Assembly: GCF_964019545.1 (NCBI RefSeq)
Contig: NZ_OZ026451.1
Span: 1,049,001 to 1,113,000 of the forward strand
Direction of reading: 5' to 3'
Length of the DNA: 64,000 bases
Origin: Rickettsiella endosymbiont of Xylota segnis
GTDB taxonomy: Bacteria > Pseudomonadota > Gammaproteobacteria > Diplorickettsiales > Diplorickettsiaceae
Shown here: positions 38,296 to 47,429 of the stretch, piece after piece
Layout: every line of letters begins with the position of its first letter
How positions within the stretch are numbered: position 1 is the stretch's first letter
Notes under the pieces: generated by a model
Databases searched by the model: none
Told to the model about the DNA's origin: nothing
What the model saw: only the letters and a program-made list of their open reading frames with translations
Made by a program: the position numbers and the translations under genes

Positions 38296-39642
38296 TCACG
38301 CATCGTTGTCCAATAAAGCAGCGGCTACTTTTCCCATATGTGCACTGAGTGAACCTTTAATTAAAATAGTGACATTCTCTCGCAAATGGGGTTTCAGTGC
38401 TAAAATTAATTCCTGGTGATTGGGGTAATGCTTTGCGTTTGTACCAAATGCTTTGGCGGTTTCTTTACTTAAATCACCGCAAGTATAGACCTCATCGATT
38501 TTTAATTCTTTAGCTAATTTTCCAATTTGACGATGATACGCTATGGCATTCGGACCCAACTCCCCCATATCACCCATAACAAAAATTCGCTGCCCCGAAT
38601 AATGCGCCAATAATTTTAAAGCCGCAGCCACTGAACTTGGATTGGCATTATAACTATCATCAATCAAGTTCGTGCCTATTTTTGTTTTGCGTAATAACAC
38701 TCTTCCAGGCACTGGTTGCGTTTTTTCTAAACCGGATTTGATGTGGAATAATTCAATTCCCACTTGGCTCGCCGCGGCGGCGGCGGCTAAAGCATTCAAC
38801 ACCTGATGCTGTCCAGGTAAGCCTAAGCTAATCATCATTTCTTTTCCATTCGGGGCATGTAATAAAAATATTGCTTTTCCATCGGCATCCACTTGAATAT
38901 TAGTCGCAGAAAAATCAGATCCATCGGATAAACCAAAACTCACACAGCGAAAACTAGCAGAGGCTTTCTGTAAATTATCAGTAAATTTATCATCGGCATT
39001 AATAATAGCGACACCATTTTTAGCTAAACCAGAAAAAATTTCTGCCTTAGCCTTTGCAACGCCGTTCATGGATCCAAACCCTTGCAAATGTGCAGGCCCA
39101 ATATTAGTGACCAAGGCAACATTCGGTTGTGTGATCTGCGTCAAATACGCAATTTCTCCGCTATGATTCGCACCCATTTCAATCACGGCATAACGGTGTT
39201 GAGTATTTAAATTTAACAATGTTAAGGGTACACCGATATCATTATTGAAATTTTTAAAATTAGTTAACACTGAGCCTGTTTCAGCCAAAATCGATGCGAT
39301 CATTTCTTTGCTGCTTGTTTTACCACAACTACCCGTTAAGGCAATAATAGGGATAGAAAATTGACTACGATGGTGTTTAGCTAATTCCCCTAAGGCTTTT
39401 CTTGTGTCCTGGACGAGTACTAAGGGTAAATCGGTATCTATAACATGATCAACGACAGCGGCTACAGCACCGCGCTGCTTGGCAAGTTCAATAAAATCAT
39501 GCCCATCAAACTTTTCACCGCGAATAGCGAAAAAAAGTTCATGTGGTTTTATACTACGCGAATCCAAACTCAGCCCGGTGTAATTCACATCCGGACCTAA
39601 TAGCTTACCTTGGATATTTGCAGCCAATATAGATAGTTTCAC
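38296..39642 (-). CDS. murF: UDP-N-acetylmuramoyl-tripeptide--D-alanyl-D-alanine ligase
   Basis: 448 residues from the GTG at 39640-39642, close to the usual length of about 450. An ATG at 39738 would add 32 atypical residues rich in Cys and Tyr and overlap murE, so it is not chosen. Motifs: LDSRSIKPHELFFAI, the ATP loop ALTGSCGKTSSKEM, VIEMGANHSGEIAYL, NADD, and DDSYNANPSS. It adds D-Ala-D-Ala to the UDP-MurNAc-tripeptide. Confidence 0.95.
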   Translation of the reverse strand: MKLSILAANIQGKLLGPDVNYTGLSLDSRSIKPHELFFAIRGEKFDGHDFIELAKQRGAVAAVVDHVIDTDLPLVLVQDTRKALGELAKHHRSQFSIPIIALTGSCGKTSSKEMIASILAETGSVLTNFKNFNNDIGVPLTLLNLNTQHRYAVIEMGANHSGEIAYLTQITQPNVALVTNIGPAHLQGFGSMNGVAKAKAEIFSGLAKNGVAIINADDKFTDNLQKASASFRCVSFGLSDGSDFSATNIQVDADGKAIFLLHAPNGKEMMISLGLPGQHQVLNALAAAAAASQVGIELFHIKSGLEKTQPVPGRVLLRKTKIGTNLIDDSYNANPSSVAAALKLLAHYSGQRIFVMGDMGELGPNAIAYHRQIGKLAKELKIDEVYTCGDLSKETAKAFGTNAKHYPNHQELILALKPHLRENVTILIKGSLSAHMGKVAAALLDNDA

Positions 39643-39697
39643 AGGGTTACCAATAAATAGATGGGGTACTTTTAGACTATAGCATTCTATACTATAC

Positions 39698-41179
39698 TCA
39701 TAGCAATAATAATCGTTGCACTTCGAGAGCATCATCAAAGGGATATTTAATGCCTTTAATTAACTGATAGTCTTCGTGGCCTTTACCTGCAATTAATACA
39801 ACATCACTCGGCTGGGCAGTTGCAATAGCATAGACGATCGCACGTTGTCTATCCAGTTCACGATATATGGGTTTTTTATCCGTGAATCCTTGTTGAATAT
39901 CCCGTAAAATTTGCAACGGATCTTCGTGGCGCGGATTATCACTGGTTACTATGATACGATCGGCTTCTTGCTCGGCAATCTTAGCCATTAAAGGTCGTTT
40001 TCCTTTATCCCTATCGCCTCCACAACCAAATAAACAATACAACTCACCTGGACAATGTGGACGTAAAGCACGTAAAACTTGCTGCAATGCATCGGGTGTA
40101 TGCGCGTAATCTACAACCACTAAGGGCTTCCCAGTGGTATGAAACGCTTGCATACGTCCTTTAATACCCTTTAATTTCGATATAACCTGTGAAATTTCTG
40201 CTAAAGAAAAATGCAAACTCTTTAATAGTGTCAATACCAGCAACAAATTACTTAAATTGAACTGCCCCATTAAAAATGGATTTTCGATAAACACTTCGCC
40301 CCAAGGCGTATCGATTTCTGCCTGTAAACCTTGTTGATTAAAATCAAATTTTTTAACGGTGACATGTGGAATATGCGACCATGCCGATTGAGGCTTGTTT
40401 AAAGAATAAGCATATACAGGTAATTGTTCAGCAAGTTCAGTTAACCATTGTTGCGCATAAGGATCGTCAGCATTTAAGATCGCCTGCTGCACACCCGGTA
40501 AATCAAAAAAAGAACGTTTAGCCTGCGCATAGGCATTCATGGTTCCATGATAATCCAGATGATCTCGGGTTAAATTAGTAAATGCGGCTACAGAAAATTC
40601 TGTGCCATTTAAACGCTGTTGAGCTAAGCGATGTGAAGATACTTCCATGACCACAGCCTGTGCTTGTTCATCTCGAAAATTTGCCAGTAATTGTTGCAAC
40701 TCGATAGCATCGGGGGTGGTTAGCTGACCCGCCTTTAAATCTCCATAGAAACCATTACCCAAGGTCCCGATGACACCACATGGCTTTTGTAACTGCTGCA
40801 AACTATCGGCTAAAAAATGTGTACAAGAAGTTTTACCATTCGTACCCGTAATACCGATTACAGGCAAATAACGACTCGGATAATCATAAAATCGGGCTGC
40901 GATAGGCCCTAATTGTGCAGTTAAATGAGGAAGTGCCATTATAGGGATAGGTGCTACATTTACATCAATAGAAACATTCCCTTCCGGTTCGAATAAAATG
41001 GCTGCCGCACCTTTAGCGATTGCCTCCGAAATAAAATGACGGCCGTCATTACCCCTTCCGGGATAAGCAAAGAATAAATCTCCTGGTTGAAGTTGACGGC
41101 TATCTTGGCAAAGCCCTTTAATGACGGGATCCGCCTTCACCGCAACGTCAAAACCCATTAATAACTGACTTAAATGCAT
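39698..41179 (-). CDS. murE: UDP-N-acetylmuramoyl-tripeptide synthetase (meso-diaminopimelate adding)
   Basis: 493 residues. Motifs: CQDSRQLQPGDLFFAYPG, the ATP loop GITGTNGKTSCTHFLA, TTPDAIELQ, MEVSSHRLAQQR, and DNPRHEDP, whose DNPR sequence marks specificity for meso-diaminopimelate. First gene of this short dcw fragment; upstream is the divergent feo operon rather than ftsI, so the usual mraZ-ftsL-ftsI part is elsewhere. Confidence 0.97.
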   Translation of the reverse strand: MHLSQLLMGFDVAVKADPVIKGLCQDSRQLQPGDLFFAYPGRGNDGRHFISEAIAKGAAAILFEPEGNVSIDVNVAPIPIMALPHLTAQLGPIAARFYDYPSRYLPVIGITGTNGKTSCTHFLADSLQQLQKPCGVIGTLGNGFYGDLKAGQLTTPDAIELQQLLANFRDEQAQAVVMEVSSHRLAQQRLNGTEFSVAAFTNLTRDHLDYHGTMNAYAQAKRSFFDLPGVQQAILNADDPYAQQWLTELAEQLPVYAYSLNKPQSAWSHIPHVTVKKFDFNQQGLQAEIDTPWGEVFIENPFLMGQFNLSNLLLVLTLLKSLHFSLAEISQVISKLKGIKGRMQAFHTTGKPLVVVDYAHTPDALQQVLRALRPHCPGELYCLFGCGGDRDKGKRPLMAKIAEQEADRIIVTSDNPRHEDPLQILRDIQQGFTDKKPIYRELDRQRAIVYAIATAQPSDVVLIAGKGHEDYQLIKGIKYPFDDALEVQRLLLL

Positions 41180-41250
41180 AAAAAATACTCGTCCACCCTA
41201 GGATCTATTAAGTCTTGCTTCACTACTAAAAAACCTCTATTATAAATAGT

Positions 41251-41263
41251 AATGATTCTCATT
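41251..41263. promoter_or_regulatory. Fur box upstream of feoA
   Basis: AATGATTCTCATT matches the core of the Fur consensus (AATGATAATCATT) at 11 of 13 positions. It lies 10 bases before the feoA start and near a TATAAA-like element at 41241-41246. Iron-dependent repression of feoABC, possibly also affecting the divergent murE promoter, is the expected effect. Confidence 0.7.
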
Positions 41264-41273
41264 TAAAATATTT

Positions 41274-41522
41274 ATGCTAACTGAGTCTATACCCCTCACC
41301 CAACTAAGCCCGGGACAATCTGCTACTGTAGTAGGTTTTAGTTCTGATATCGCTGCACACTGTCGCAAATTATTACAACATTTAGGCATTACTCGACAAG
41401 TTGCCATTACTTTAATTCGACGTGCGCCACTTGGCGACCCCTTACAATTACAAATTTTAGGTAGCCAATTTAGTTTACGTGCCAGTGAAGCCTGTCATAT
41501 TTACGTAGAATATTCAAACTAA
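41274..41522 (+). CDS. feoA: Ferrous iron transport protein A
   Basis: 82 residues, an SH3-like small cytosolic protein. LTQLSPGQSATVVGFSSD, RKLLQHLGITRQVAITLIRRAPLGDPLQL and LRASEACHIYVE match FeoA. It assists the FeoB transporter. It is first in feoABC, with 11 bases to feoB. Confidence 0.92.
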   Translation: MLTESIPLTQLSPGQSATVVGFSSDIAAHCRKLLQHLGITRQVAITLIRRAPLGDPLQLQILGSQFSLRASEACHIYVEYSN

Positions 41523-41533
41523 ACACAAAACTC

Positions 41534-43825
41534 ATGAAAAAAAATAAAATCATTGCCATAGCCGGCAATCCTAATTGCGGTAAAACTGTTATTTTTAATG
41601 CGCTCACCGGTAGTCGACAAAAAGTAGGTAATTGGGCTGGCGTCACGGTTGAGCAAAAAAGTGGTTATTTTAATGTCGGTGCAGAAACCTATGAAATCGT
41701 TGATCTTCCAGGCACTTATTCCTTAAGTGTCGTCGCTAATAATTGTGCCATGGATGAATGCATTGCCTGCACTTATCTAGTTAACAATCGTCCCGATGTT
41801 GTCATTAACGTAGTAAATGCAAGCAATCTCGAACGACAACTGTATTTGACTGCGCAACTGTTAGAAATGCAGATACCCGTTATCATCGCACTTAATATGA
41901 TGGATATTGCTAAGCGACGCGGTATACATATTAATATCCAACAATTGAGTCGATCATTAAAGTGTCCAATTATTCCTTTAACTGCAATTCGTGGCATGGG
42001 TATTAAAGAATTACGTCATACTTTGTCAGCAAACCTCTCGACACATGCTATTCTCCCGTATTCTTTTGAGCCTTTATTGCAGAACGCTTTGCAAACACTT
42101 ACCGAAAAATTATCGACAAAAAAAGTCCCTCTTCCTTGGTTGGCTTGTCGTTTATTGGAAGATGATGCCATCGCTCGCAATTACGCCACACCAGAAGAAC
42201 TCTCGTTTACACAATCATTGATACAAATACTTAAAACACAATTGAATGAAGAAATTGATTTGCTGATCGCCGATGCACGTTATGCTTGGATACAATCGCT
42301 ATTGAAACAAAGTTTAATCACCAACACACCCGGCATAACTTTTACCTCGCGTATTGATCGTATTATTTTAAATCGTTGGCTAGGTATTCCTATTTTTCTT
42401 TTAGTGATGTACACACTTTTTTTATTTGCCATTAATGTCGGTGGCGCTTTTCAAGATTTTTTTGATATCGGTAGCACGGCATTGTTCATACATGGCAGTA
42501 TCAATGTACTTACGCAATTGCATTTACCGGTTTGGCTGATTGCATTAATTGCTAATGGTTTAGGTAAAGGTATTAATACCACAATAAGCTTTATACCGGT
42601 CATCGGTGCCATGTTTTTATTTTTATCCTTATTAGAAGATTCAGGTTACATGGCACGCGCCGCGTTTGTGGTCGATAAATTAATGGGGGCTATCGGTTTA
42701 CCTGGAAAAGCTTTTGTTCCATTAATTGTGGGTTTTGGTTGTAATGTCCCTACAGTAATGGCTACGCGCACCTTAGCTTCGCCACGGGATCGTATTTTGA
42801 CGGTGATGATGGCGCCCTTTATGTCATGCGGTGCACGCCTCACAGTATATACTTTATTTGTTGCCGCTTTTTTCCCGCAAGGTGGTGCACTCATCATTTT
42901 TGCGTTATATCTCATAGGTATACTAACAGCAATTTTCACCGGTTTATTACTGCGCTCTACCGCATTAAAAGCAGAAACAACGCCGATGATCTTAGAACTA
43001 CCGACCTATCATTGGCCACATTGGCGTTCTATCTTGCAAAGCACCTGGCAACGCTTGAAATTATTTTTATTTAAAGCAGGTCGTTTTATTATTCCAATTT
43101 GTGTGCTGATAGGATGTTTCAATACGATCAGCATCCATGGCAAACTGATCACCGGTGAAGCCAATCAACATTCTTTATTATCCAGTATTGGAAAAACCAT
43201 CACACCAATCTTTGCTCCTATAGGCATACAAAGTAATAACTGGCCTGCCACTGTGGGTTTAGCCACCGGTTTACTCGCTAAGGAAGTGGTTGTCGGAACA
43301 TTAAATACTTTATATTCACAAGTAGGCCAACTGGCAGAGCAAACTGAAAAATCGACAATAAGCGATGAATTAAAAGCCGCTGTGTTATCTATCCCCAAAA
43401 ATCTAGGTGAGCTGGGCAAAACTCTAACCAATCCCATGGCGCTAAAGGCAGAAGCACCTGACGTGACGAAAGGTGTTTATGGTGTGATGTCCAATTATTT
43501 CGACGGTAAGCTCGGCGCTTTTTCTTATCTATTGTTTATTTTATTGTATTTTCCTTGTATTTCGACCATGGCGGTGATGCAACGCGAGATTGGTAGAGCT
43601 TGGGCTTATTTTTCTATGGCATGGAGTACGGGAATTGCTTATGCCGTCTCTGCTTTATTTTATCAAACGGTCACGTTTAAGCAGCATGCCTTATCAACTA
43701 TTTTATGCTACCTCATCGTTGCTATTGCACTTTGTGTTACGCGTGGCTTCTTACGTTTTAAAACCAGCAAACTCACCGAATTACCACTCCCACTCTCATC
43801 CAGTAGAGGAAACTGCCATGATTAG
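41534..43825 (+). CDS. feoB: Ferrous iron transport GTPase B
   Basis: 763 residues. The N-terminal G domain has GNPNCGKTVIFNALTG (G1), DLPGTYSL (G3) and NMMD (G4). The membrane part has two gate-type repeats, with GFGCNVPTVMATRTL and SCGARLTVYTLF, and later GLATGLLAKEVVVGTL. It transports Fe(II) across the inner membrane. It overlaps feoC by 8 bases. A complete, normal-length member. Confidence 0.97.
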   Translation: MKKNKIIAIAGNPNCGKTVIFNALTGSRQKVGNWAGVTVEQKSGYFNVGAETYEIVDLPGTYSLSVVANNCAMDECIACTYLVNNRPDVVINVVNASNLERQLYLTAQLLEMQIPVIIALNMMDIAKRRGIHINIQQLSRSLKCPIIPLTAIRGMGIKELRHTLSANLSTHAILPYSFEPLLQNALQTLTEKLSTKKVPLPWLACRLLEDDAIARNYATPEELSFTQSLIQILKTQLNEEIDLLIADARYAWIQSLLKQSLITNTPGITFTSRIDRIILNRWLGIPIFLLVMYTLFLFAINVGGAFQDFFDIGSTALFIHGSINVLTQLHLPVWLIALIANGLGKGINTTISFIPVIGAMFLFLSLLEDSGYMARAAFVVDKLMGAIGLPGKAFVPLIVGFGCNVPTVMATRTLASPRDRILTVMMAPFMSCGARLTVYTLFVAAFFPQGGALIIFALYLIGILTAIFTGLLLRSTALKAETTPMILELPTYHWPHWRSILQSTWQRLKLFLFKAGRFIIPICVLIGCFNTISIHGKLITGEANQHSLLSSIGKTITPIFAPIGIQSNNWPATVGLATGLLAKEVVVGTLNTLYSQVGQLAEQTEKSTISDELKAAVLSIPKNLGELGKTLTNPMALKAEAPDVTKGVYGVMSNYFDGKLGAFSYLLFILLYFPCISTMAVMQREIGRAWAYFSMAWSTGIAYAVSALFYQTVTFKQHALSTILCYLIVAIALCVTRGFLRFKTSKLTELPLPLSSSRGNCHD

Positions 43826-44069
43826 CTTACTCGCTTTAAAAAAATTTATTGCTGAAAAAAAATTAGTTAATCTTGCGTTTATTCTACAAACCTTTGGAAC
43901 TAAGCAAGAAGAAACCCTAGCGATCTTAGAACTATTAATACATAAAGGTTGTGTAAAAAAATATTTTAAAACACCGAATTGCGCAACACCTTGCCTTAAG
44001 TGTTCATCCGAGCCTTTCGTTTTATATCAGTGGGTAGAACAAGCCTGTTTAACGACGAGTACTTCTTAA
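43818..44069 (+). CDS. feoC: FeoC-like winged-helix protein with cysteine cluster
   Basis: 83 residues from the ATG at 43818, preceded by AGAGGA and overlapping feoB by 8 bases. A winged-helix N-terminal half (LALKKFIAEKKLVNLAFILQ) and cysteines C55, C59, C62 (NCATPCLKC) plus C45 match the FeoC Fe-S region. It is thought to control FeoB stability or activity. A longer open frame starting at 43590 lies in feoB and is not used. Confidence 0.8.
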   Translation: MISLLALKKFIAEKKLVNLAFILQTFGTKQEETLAILELLIHKGCVKKYFKTPNCATPCLKCSSEPFVLYQWVEQACLTTSTS

Positions 44070-44070
44070 T

Positions 44071-45066
44071 TCACAAAGTCGGGACTATCTCTCGTAGTAT
44101 CGTTTTTATTCCGACTAAAGGATTATCCATCCTCTGTAAGGTTTCACTTAATTTTTGTCGCCAACGTCTGCCGCCTGCTACACCATGAAATAACCCAAAT
44201 AAAGGCTGGATTAAATGCGTCAAGTTTTCCCCCGATATAAAAGCCTGCTCTAGATAAGGTAAATACAATAAAACAATAGACAGTCGACTAGGAATAATCA
44301 AGCTATCTTGTGGACTAATAAGTTGATCGAGTTCAGCAAACAAATAGGGATTATACCAAGCAGCACGACCTATCATGACAGCATCCACCAGTTGTAAATG
44401 TTCCTGCGCTGTGCTTATACAAGATATGCCGCCATTTAAAGCAATATTTAAATGAGGGAAGTCACGCTTAATCTGATATACCCAATTATAATTTAAAGGT
44501 GGAATTTCACGGTTTTGTTTGGGACTTAATCCCGATAGCCAAGCCTTACGCGCATGAATAATAAAAGTACGACAGCCCGCCAAACTTACTTGTTGGATAA
44601 ATTGGGCTAAATAATCATAACTTTCGCAATCATCGACACCAATCCGGGTTTTAACGGTAATAGGTAATTTAACTGCTGCGCACATTTCAGCAATGCAATC
44701 AGCAACGCGTCTGGGATCTTTAAGTAATACCGCACCAAAACAACCTGATTGCACTCTATCGCTAGGACAACCGACATTAAGATTAATCTCTGAATAACCA
44801 TAAGGTTCGACTATTTTGGCCGCCCGCGCTAGATCGGAACCGATACCGCCGCCCAATTGTATCGCCAAAGTTTTTTCACTGGCATCAAAACTTAATAAAC
44901 GCTCTCGCTGTGGACTTTTTAAAATAGCGTCTGTGGTGAGCATTTCCGTATATAACTGGGCTTTTTTGCAAATTAGCCGAAAAAAATAACGGTAATGACG
45001 GGTAGTCCAACCCATCATAGGTGCTATCATATAGGAACTAATCGACTGTTTCTGCGGTTTTAGCAT
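44071..45066 (-). CDS. dusA: tRNA-dihydrouridine synthase A
   Basis: 331 residues. MIAPMMGWTTRHYRYFFR and YTEMLTTDAIL start the TIM barrel. NLNVGCPSDRVQSGCFGAVLL contains the catalytic Cys and the SDRVQSG sequence of the DusA subgroup, and VKTRIGVDDCESYDYL and IIHARKAWLSGLSPKQNR bind FMN and tRNA. It reduces U20/U20a in tRNA D-loops. It converges on feoC with only one base between the stops. Confidence 0.95.
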   Translation of the reverse strand: MLKPQKQSISSYMIAPMMGWTTRHYRYFFRLICKKAQLYTEMLTTDAILKSPQRERLLSFDASEKTLAIQLGGGIGSDLARAAKIVEPYGYSEINLNVGCPSDRVQSGCFGAVLLKDPRRVADCIAEMCAAVKLPITVKTRIGVDDCESYDYLAQFIQQVSLAGCRTFIIHARKAWLSGLSPKQNREIPPLNYNWVYQIKRDFPHLNIALNGGISCISTAQEHLQLVDAVMIGRAAWYNPYLFAELDQLISPQDSLIIPSRLSIVLLYLPYLEQAFISGENLTHLIQPLFGLFHGVAGGRRWRQKLSETLQRMDNPLVGIKTILREIVPTL

Positions 45067-45178
45067 GATTTATTTCTGTTAAGGGGGCTTCCATGCTGGT
45101 TTTTTACTGGTATGATAGCCCCACTAGCTTTGTTACACAAAGCTTGTTTTACAATAATAACAATTTGGAGTCCTTATC

Positions 45179-45484
45179 ATGAAATTGAAACAAGCCCTCA
45201 TCATCGGTTTAAGCAGCGCGATTTTAGCTATCCCAGCTATCGCAGCTGAATCAGCCACCGATCTGAATAACTTACCTGCTGCTAATACCAACCAGCCAGC
45301 TGCTGTAACACCTGCTAAACAGGAAGCTGTTCATCATCGAAAAGGTCACAAAAAAATCTCCTTGGAAAAAAAAATAGACCCTAAACAAGAAAAAGGAAAC
45401 ACTAAATTGGATGAGCTAAACACGCTTAACTCCGATAATACAGCAGGAACAGATCAAACAGAAAAAGACTCCGTAAAGTCTTAA
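45179..45484 (+). CDS. Small secreted/periplasmic protein of unknown function
   Basis: 101 residues. A clear signal peptide (KLKQALIIGLSSAILAIPAIAAES, probable cut after AIA) is followed by a low-complexity, Ala/Pro/Asn-rich then Lys-rich mature part with HHRKGHKK. No family is recognised. GGAG lies upstream of the ATG, and TATGAT at 45111-45116 is a possible -10. A strong terminator follows at 45501-45528, so this is a single-gene unit. Confidence 0.75.
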   Translation: MKLKQALIIGLSSAILAIPAIAAESATDLNNLPAANTNQPAAVTPAKQEAVHHRKGHKKISLEKKIDPKQEKGNTKLDELNTLNSDNTAGTDQTEKDSVKS

Positions 45485-45500
45485 TCTCGTTAAAAAATAA

Positions 45501-45528
45501 AAGGTCGATATATTATCGGCCTTTTTTT
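45501..45528. terminator. Intrinsic terminator, bidirectional
   Basis: AAGGTCGAT / ATCGGCCTT forms a 9-bp stem (one G-U pair) followed by seven T. On the minus strand an A/T-rich tail lets it also serve transcripts coming from recJ. Confidence 0.85.
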
Positions 45529-45537
45529 ATAATCTAT

Positions 45538-45612
45538 TCTTCGCAATAAAATTTTTTCCTGCGTTCCCGCTCAATTCGCAATCTCTTCGCGGCACTTGCC
45601 AAAAATTCAATT
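45538..45612 (-). repeat. Dispersed intergenic repeat, copy 2 (inverted)
   Basis: On the minus strand it contains AGATTGCGAATTGAGCGG, then an A-rich stretch ending TTGCGAAGA, matching the 3' part of the copies at 33543-33656 and 53103-53219. It lies between the terminator and the end of recJ. Confidence 0.65.
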
Positions 45613-45629
45613 GCTACGAGTACAATAAT

Positions 45630-47360
45630 TTATATAAGTTCTAAATTCTCAACGATTAATTGCAAAGATTTACGGCCTTGATAATAGTTAACGCCTATAC
45701 GATAGCGAGCATTGATGCGTTCTGCACGGTGATTAGGCCATTGACTTAGGCTGACATTAAATGCAATAGCATCAATTTGTTTACCAGCAGCTTGACTCGC
45801 TAAGCTCATCTTTAAATGTTTGTCACCTACCAAACGTTGCGCAAGTAATAGAAAACAACCTTCAAATAAAGGTTCTGGAAAATCTTGACCCCATGGACCC
45901 GCGTCATAACGTAACAGCTCGGCCAGTTCTAAAGTTAACTCCTGCTGAGTTAATTCACCATCGGTATAACAAATAGCCTGTAAAATATCGGGTCGTAATT
46001 GTTGCTCACATTCCAGTTGAAAAATCTTAACAAACTCCTCAAGAGAATCTTTTTTCAAACTCAAACCTGCTGCCATGGCATGTCCGCCAAATTTATTAAT
46101 CAAATGCGGATGACGCGTTGCAATAGTTTCTAATAGATCACGAATATGTAAGCCGGTGATAGAACGTGCTGAACCTTTTAATTCATCGGTTTGATGACCC
46201 TTTGCAAAAATAATCGTCGGTCTATGCAAGCGTTCAGTTAAACGCGAAGCCAATAAACCGATGACACCTTGATGCCAACGACTGTCATATAAACAAATGC
46301 CTTTTTCCAAAGGTTTTTTCTCAAGCAATGTTTCTAAAATAGCGAAAGCTTCTTGTTTCATGGTCGTTTCGATTGTGCGACGTTCTTCATTTAATTGACT
46401 GAGTTGTAACGCGAGCTCATGCGCACGATTACGATCAGTTTCTAACAAACAAGCAATTCCTAACGACATATCAGCCAAACGACCCGCAGCATTTAAACGG
46501 GGTGCGATACTAAACGATAAATCGCTCGCCACCAGATATTCTACTTCACGTTTCGCCAATTTAAGTAAGGCATAAATCCCAGGCCGGGCTTTACCGGCTT
46601 TAATCCACTGCAAACCTTGCATGACTAATAACCGATTATTACGATCCAAGCTAACTAAATCAGCTACCGTTCCTAATGCCACCAAATCCAAAAACTGCAG
46701 CATATTCGGTATAACTGTTTTATTTTTTTCAAACCAAGCTTGGTTACGTAAATAATGCCTGAGTGCCAACATCACATAAAAAATAACACCAACACCCGCT
46801 AAATTTTTACTCGGAAATGGATCGTCTCTTTGCTGCGGATTAACAATCGCATCTGCAATCGGCAAACTAGCTGCTGGCAAATGGTGATCGGTAATGATTA
46901 CTTTTAATCCAGCAGCTTTGGCGGCGATGACACCTTCATGACTCGAGATACCATTATCAACGGTTATAATCACATCAGGTTTTTTCGTGCGTAAAGCGAG
47001 TTCAACTATCTCTGGTGTTAAACCGTAACCATATTCAAAACGATTTGGCACTAAAAAATCCACTTGCTGCGCCCCAAAACAACGTAAGGCACTCACCGCT
47101 AAAGCACTACTGGTTGCGCCATCACTATCAAAATCACCGACGATGAGTAAACGCTGTTGTTGCATCACGGCTTCACCCAAACATTGTGCTGCCGCTTCGA
47201 TGCCGGTTAACGATTGAAAATGTAATAAACTTGACAGGCGATAATCCAACTCCTCGACAGATTGGATGCCGCGTGCTGCATACACACGCTGTAAAACCGG
47301 ATGTAAATGAGTTAAATTTTCAACTAAATTGAATTCGCGACGTAGGATGGTTTTATTCAT
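45630..47360 (-). CDS. recJ: Single-stranded-DNA-specific exonuclease RecJ
   Basis: 576 residues. DHH-family motifs: LIVGDFDSDGATSSALAV (motif I), VDNGISSHEGV (II), ITDHHLPAASLPIADAIVNPQ (III, DHH), LVALGTVADLVSL (IV), and the DHHA1 motif HPHLINKFGGHAMAAGLSL. A 5'-3' ssDNA exonuclease of recombination and repair. Complete. Confidence 0.96.
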   Translation of the reverse strand: MNKTILRREFNLVENLTHLHPVLQRVYAARGIQSVEELDYRLSSLLHFQSLTGIEAAAQCLGEAVMQQQRLLIVGDFDSDGATSSALAVSALRCFGAQQVDFLVPNRFEYGYGLTPEIVELALRTKKPDVIITVDNGISSHEGVIAAKAAGLKVIITDHHLPAASLPIADAIVNPQQRDDPFPSKNLAGVGVIFYVMLALRHYLRNQAWFEKNKTVIPNMLQFLDLVALGTVADLVSLDRNNRLLVMQGLQWIKAGKARPGIYALLKLAKREVEYLVASDLSFSIAPRLNAAGRLADMSLGIACLLETDRNRAHELALQLSQLNEERRTIETTMKQEAFAILETLLEKKPLEKGICLYDSRWHQGVIGLLASRLTERLHRPTIIFAKGHQTDELKGSARSITGLHIRDLLETIATRHPHLINKFGGHAMAAGLSLKKDSLEEFVKIFQLECEQQLRPDILQAICYTDGELTQQELTLELAELLRYDAGPWGQDFPEPLFEGCFLLLAQRLVGDKHLKMSLASQAAGKQIDAIAFNVSLSQWPNHRAERINARYRIGVNYYQGRKSLQLIVENLELI

Positions 47361-47429
47361 GATGTTAATAGCTGAATTCCTAAGCTTAGTTTGGCGCTAT
47401 AAAGCGTATTTGCATCCTTGCCTATAAAA

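Noticed and set aside
39643-39738. N-terminal extension of murF overlapping murE
   Set aside because: The 32 extra residues are unlike MurF; from the GTG at 39642 the length fits the family.
43590-43817. Longer start for feoC inside feoB
   Set aside because: The conserved FeoC domain begins at the ATG at 43818 with its own ribosome site; the upstream part is feoB read in another frame.
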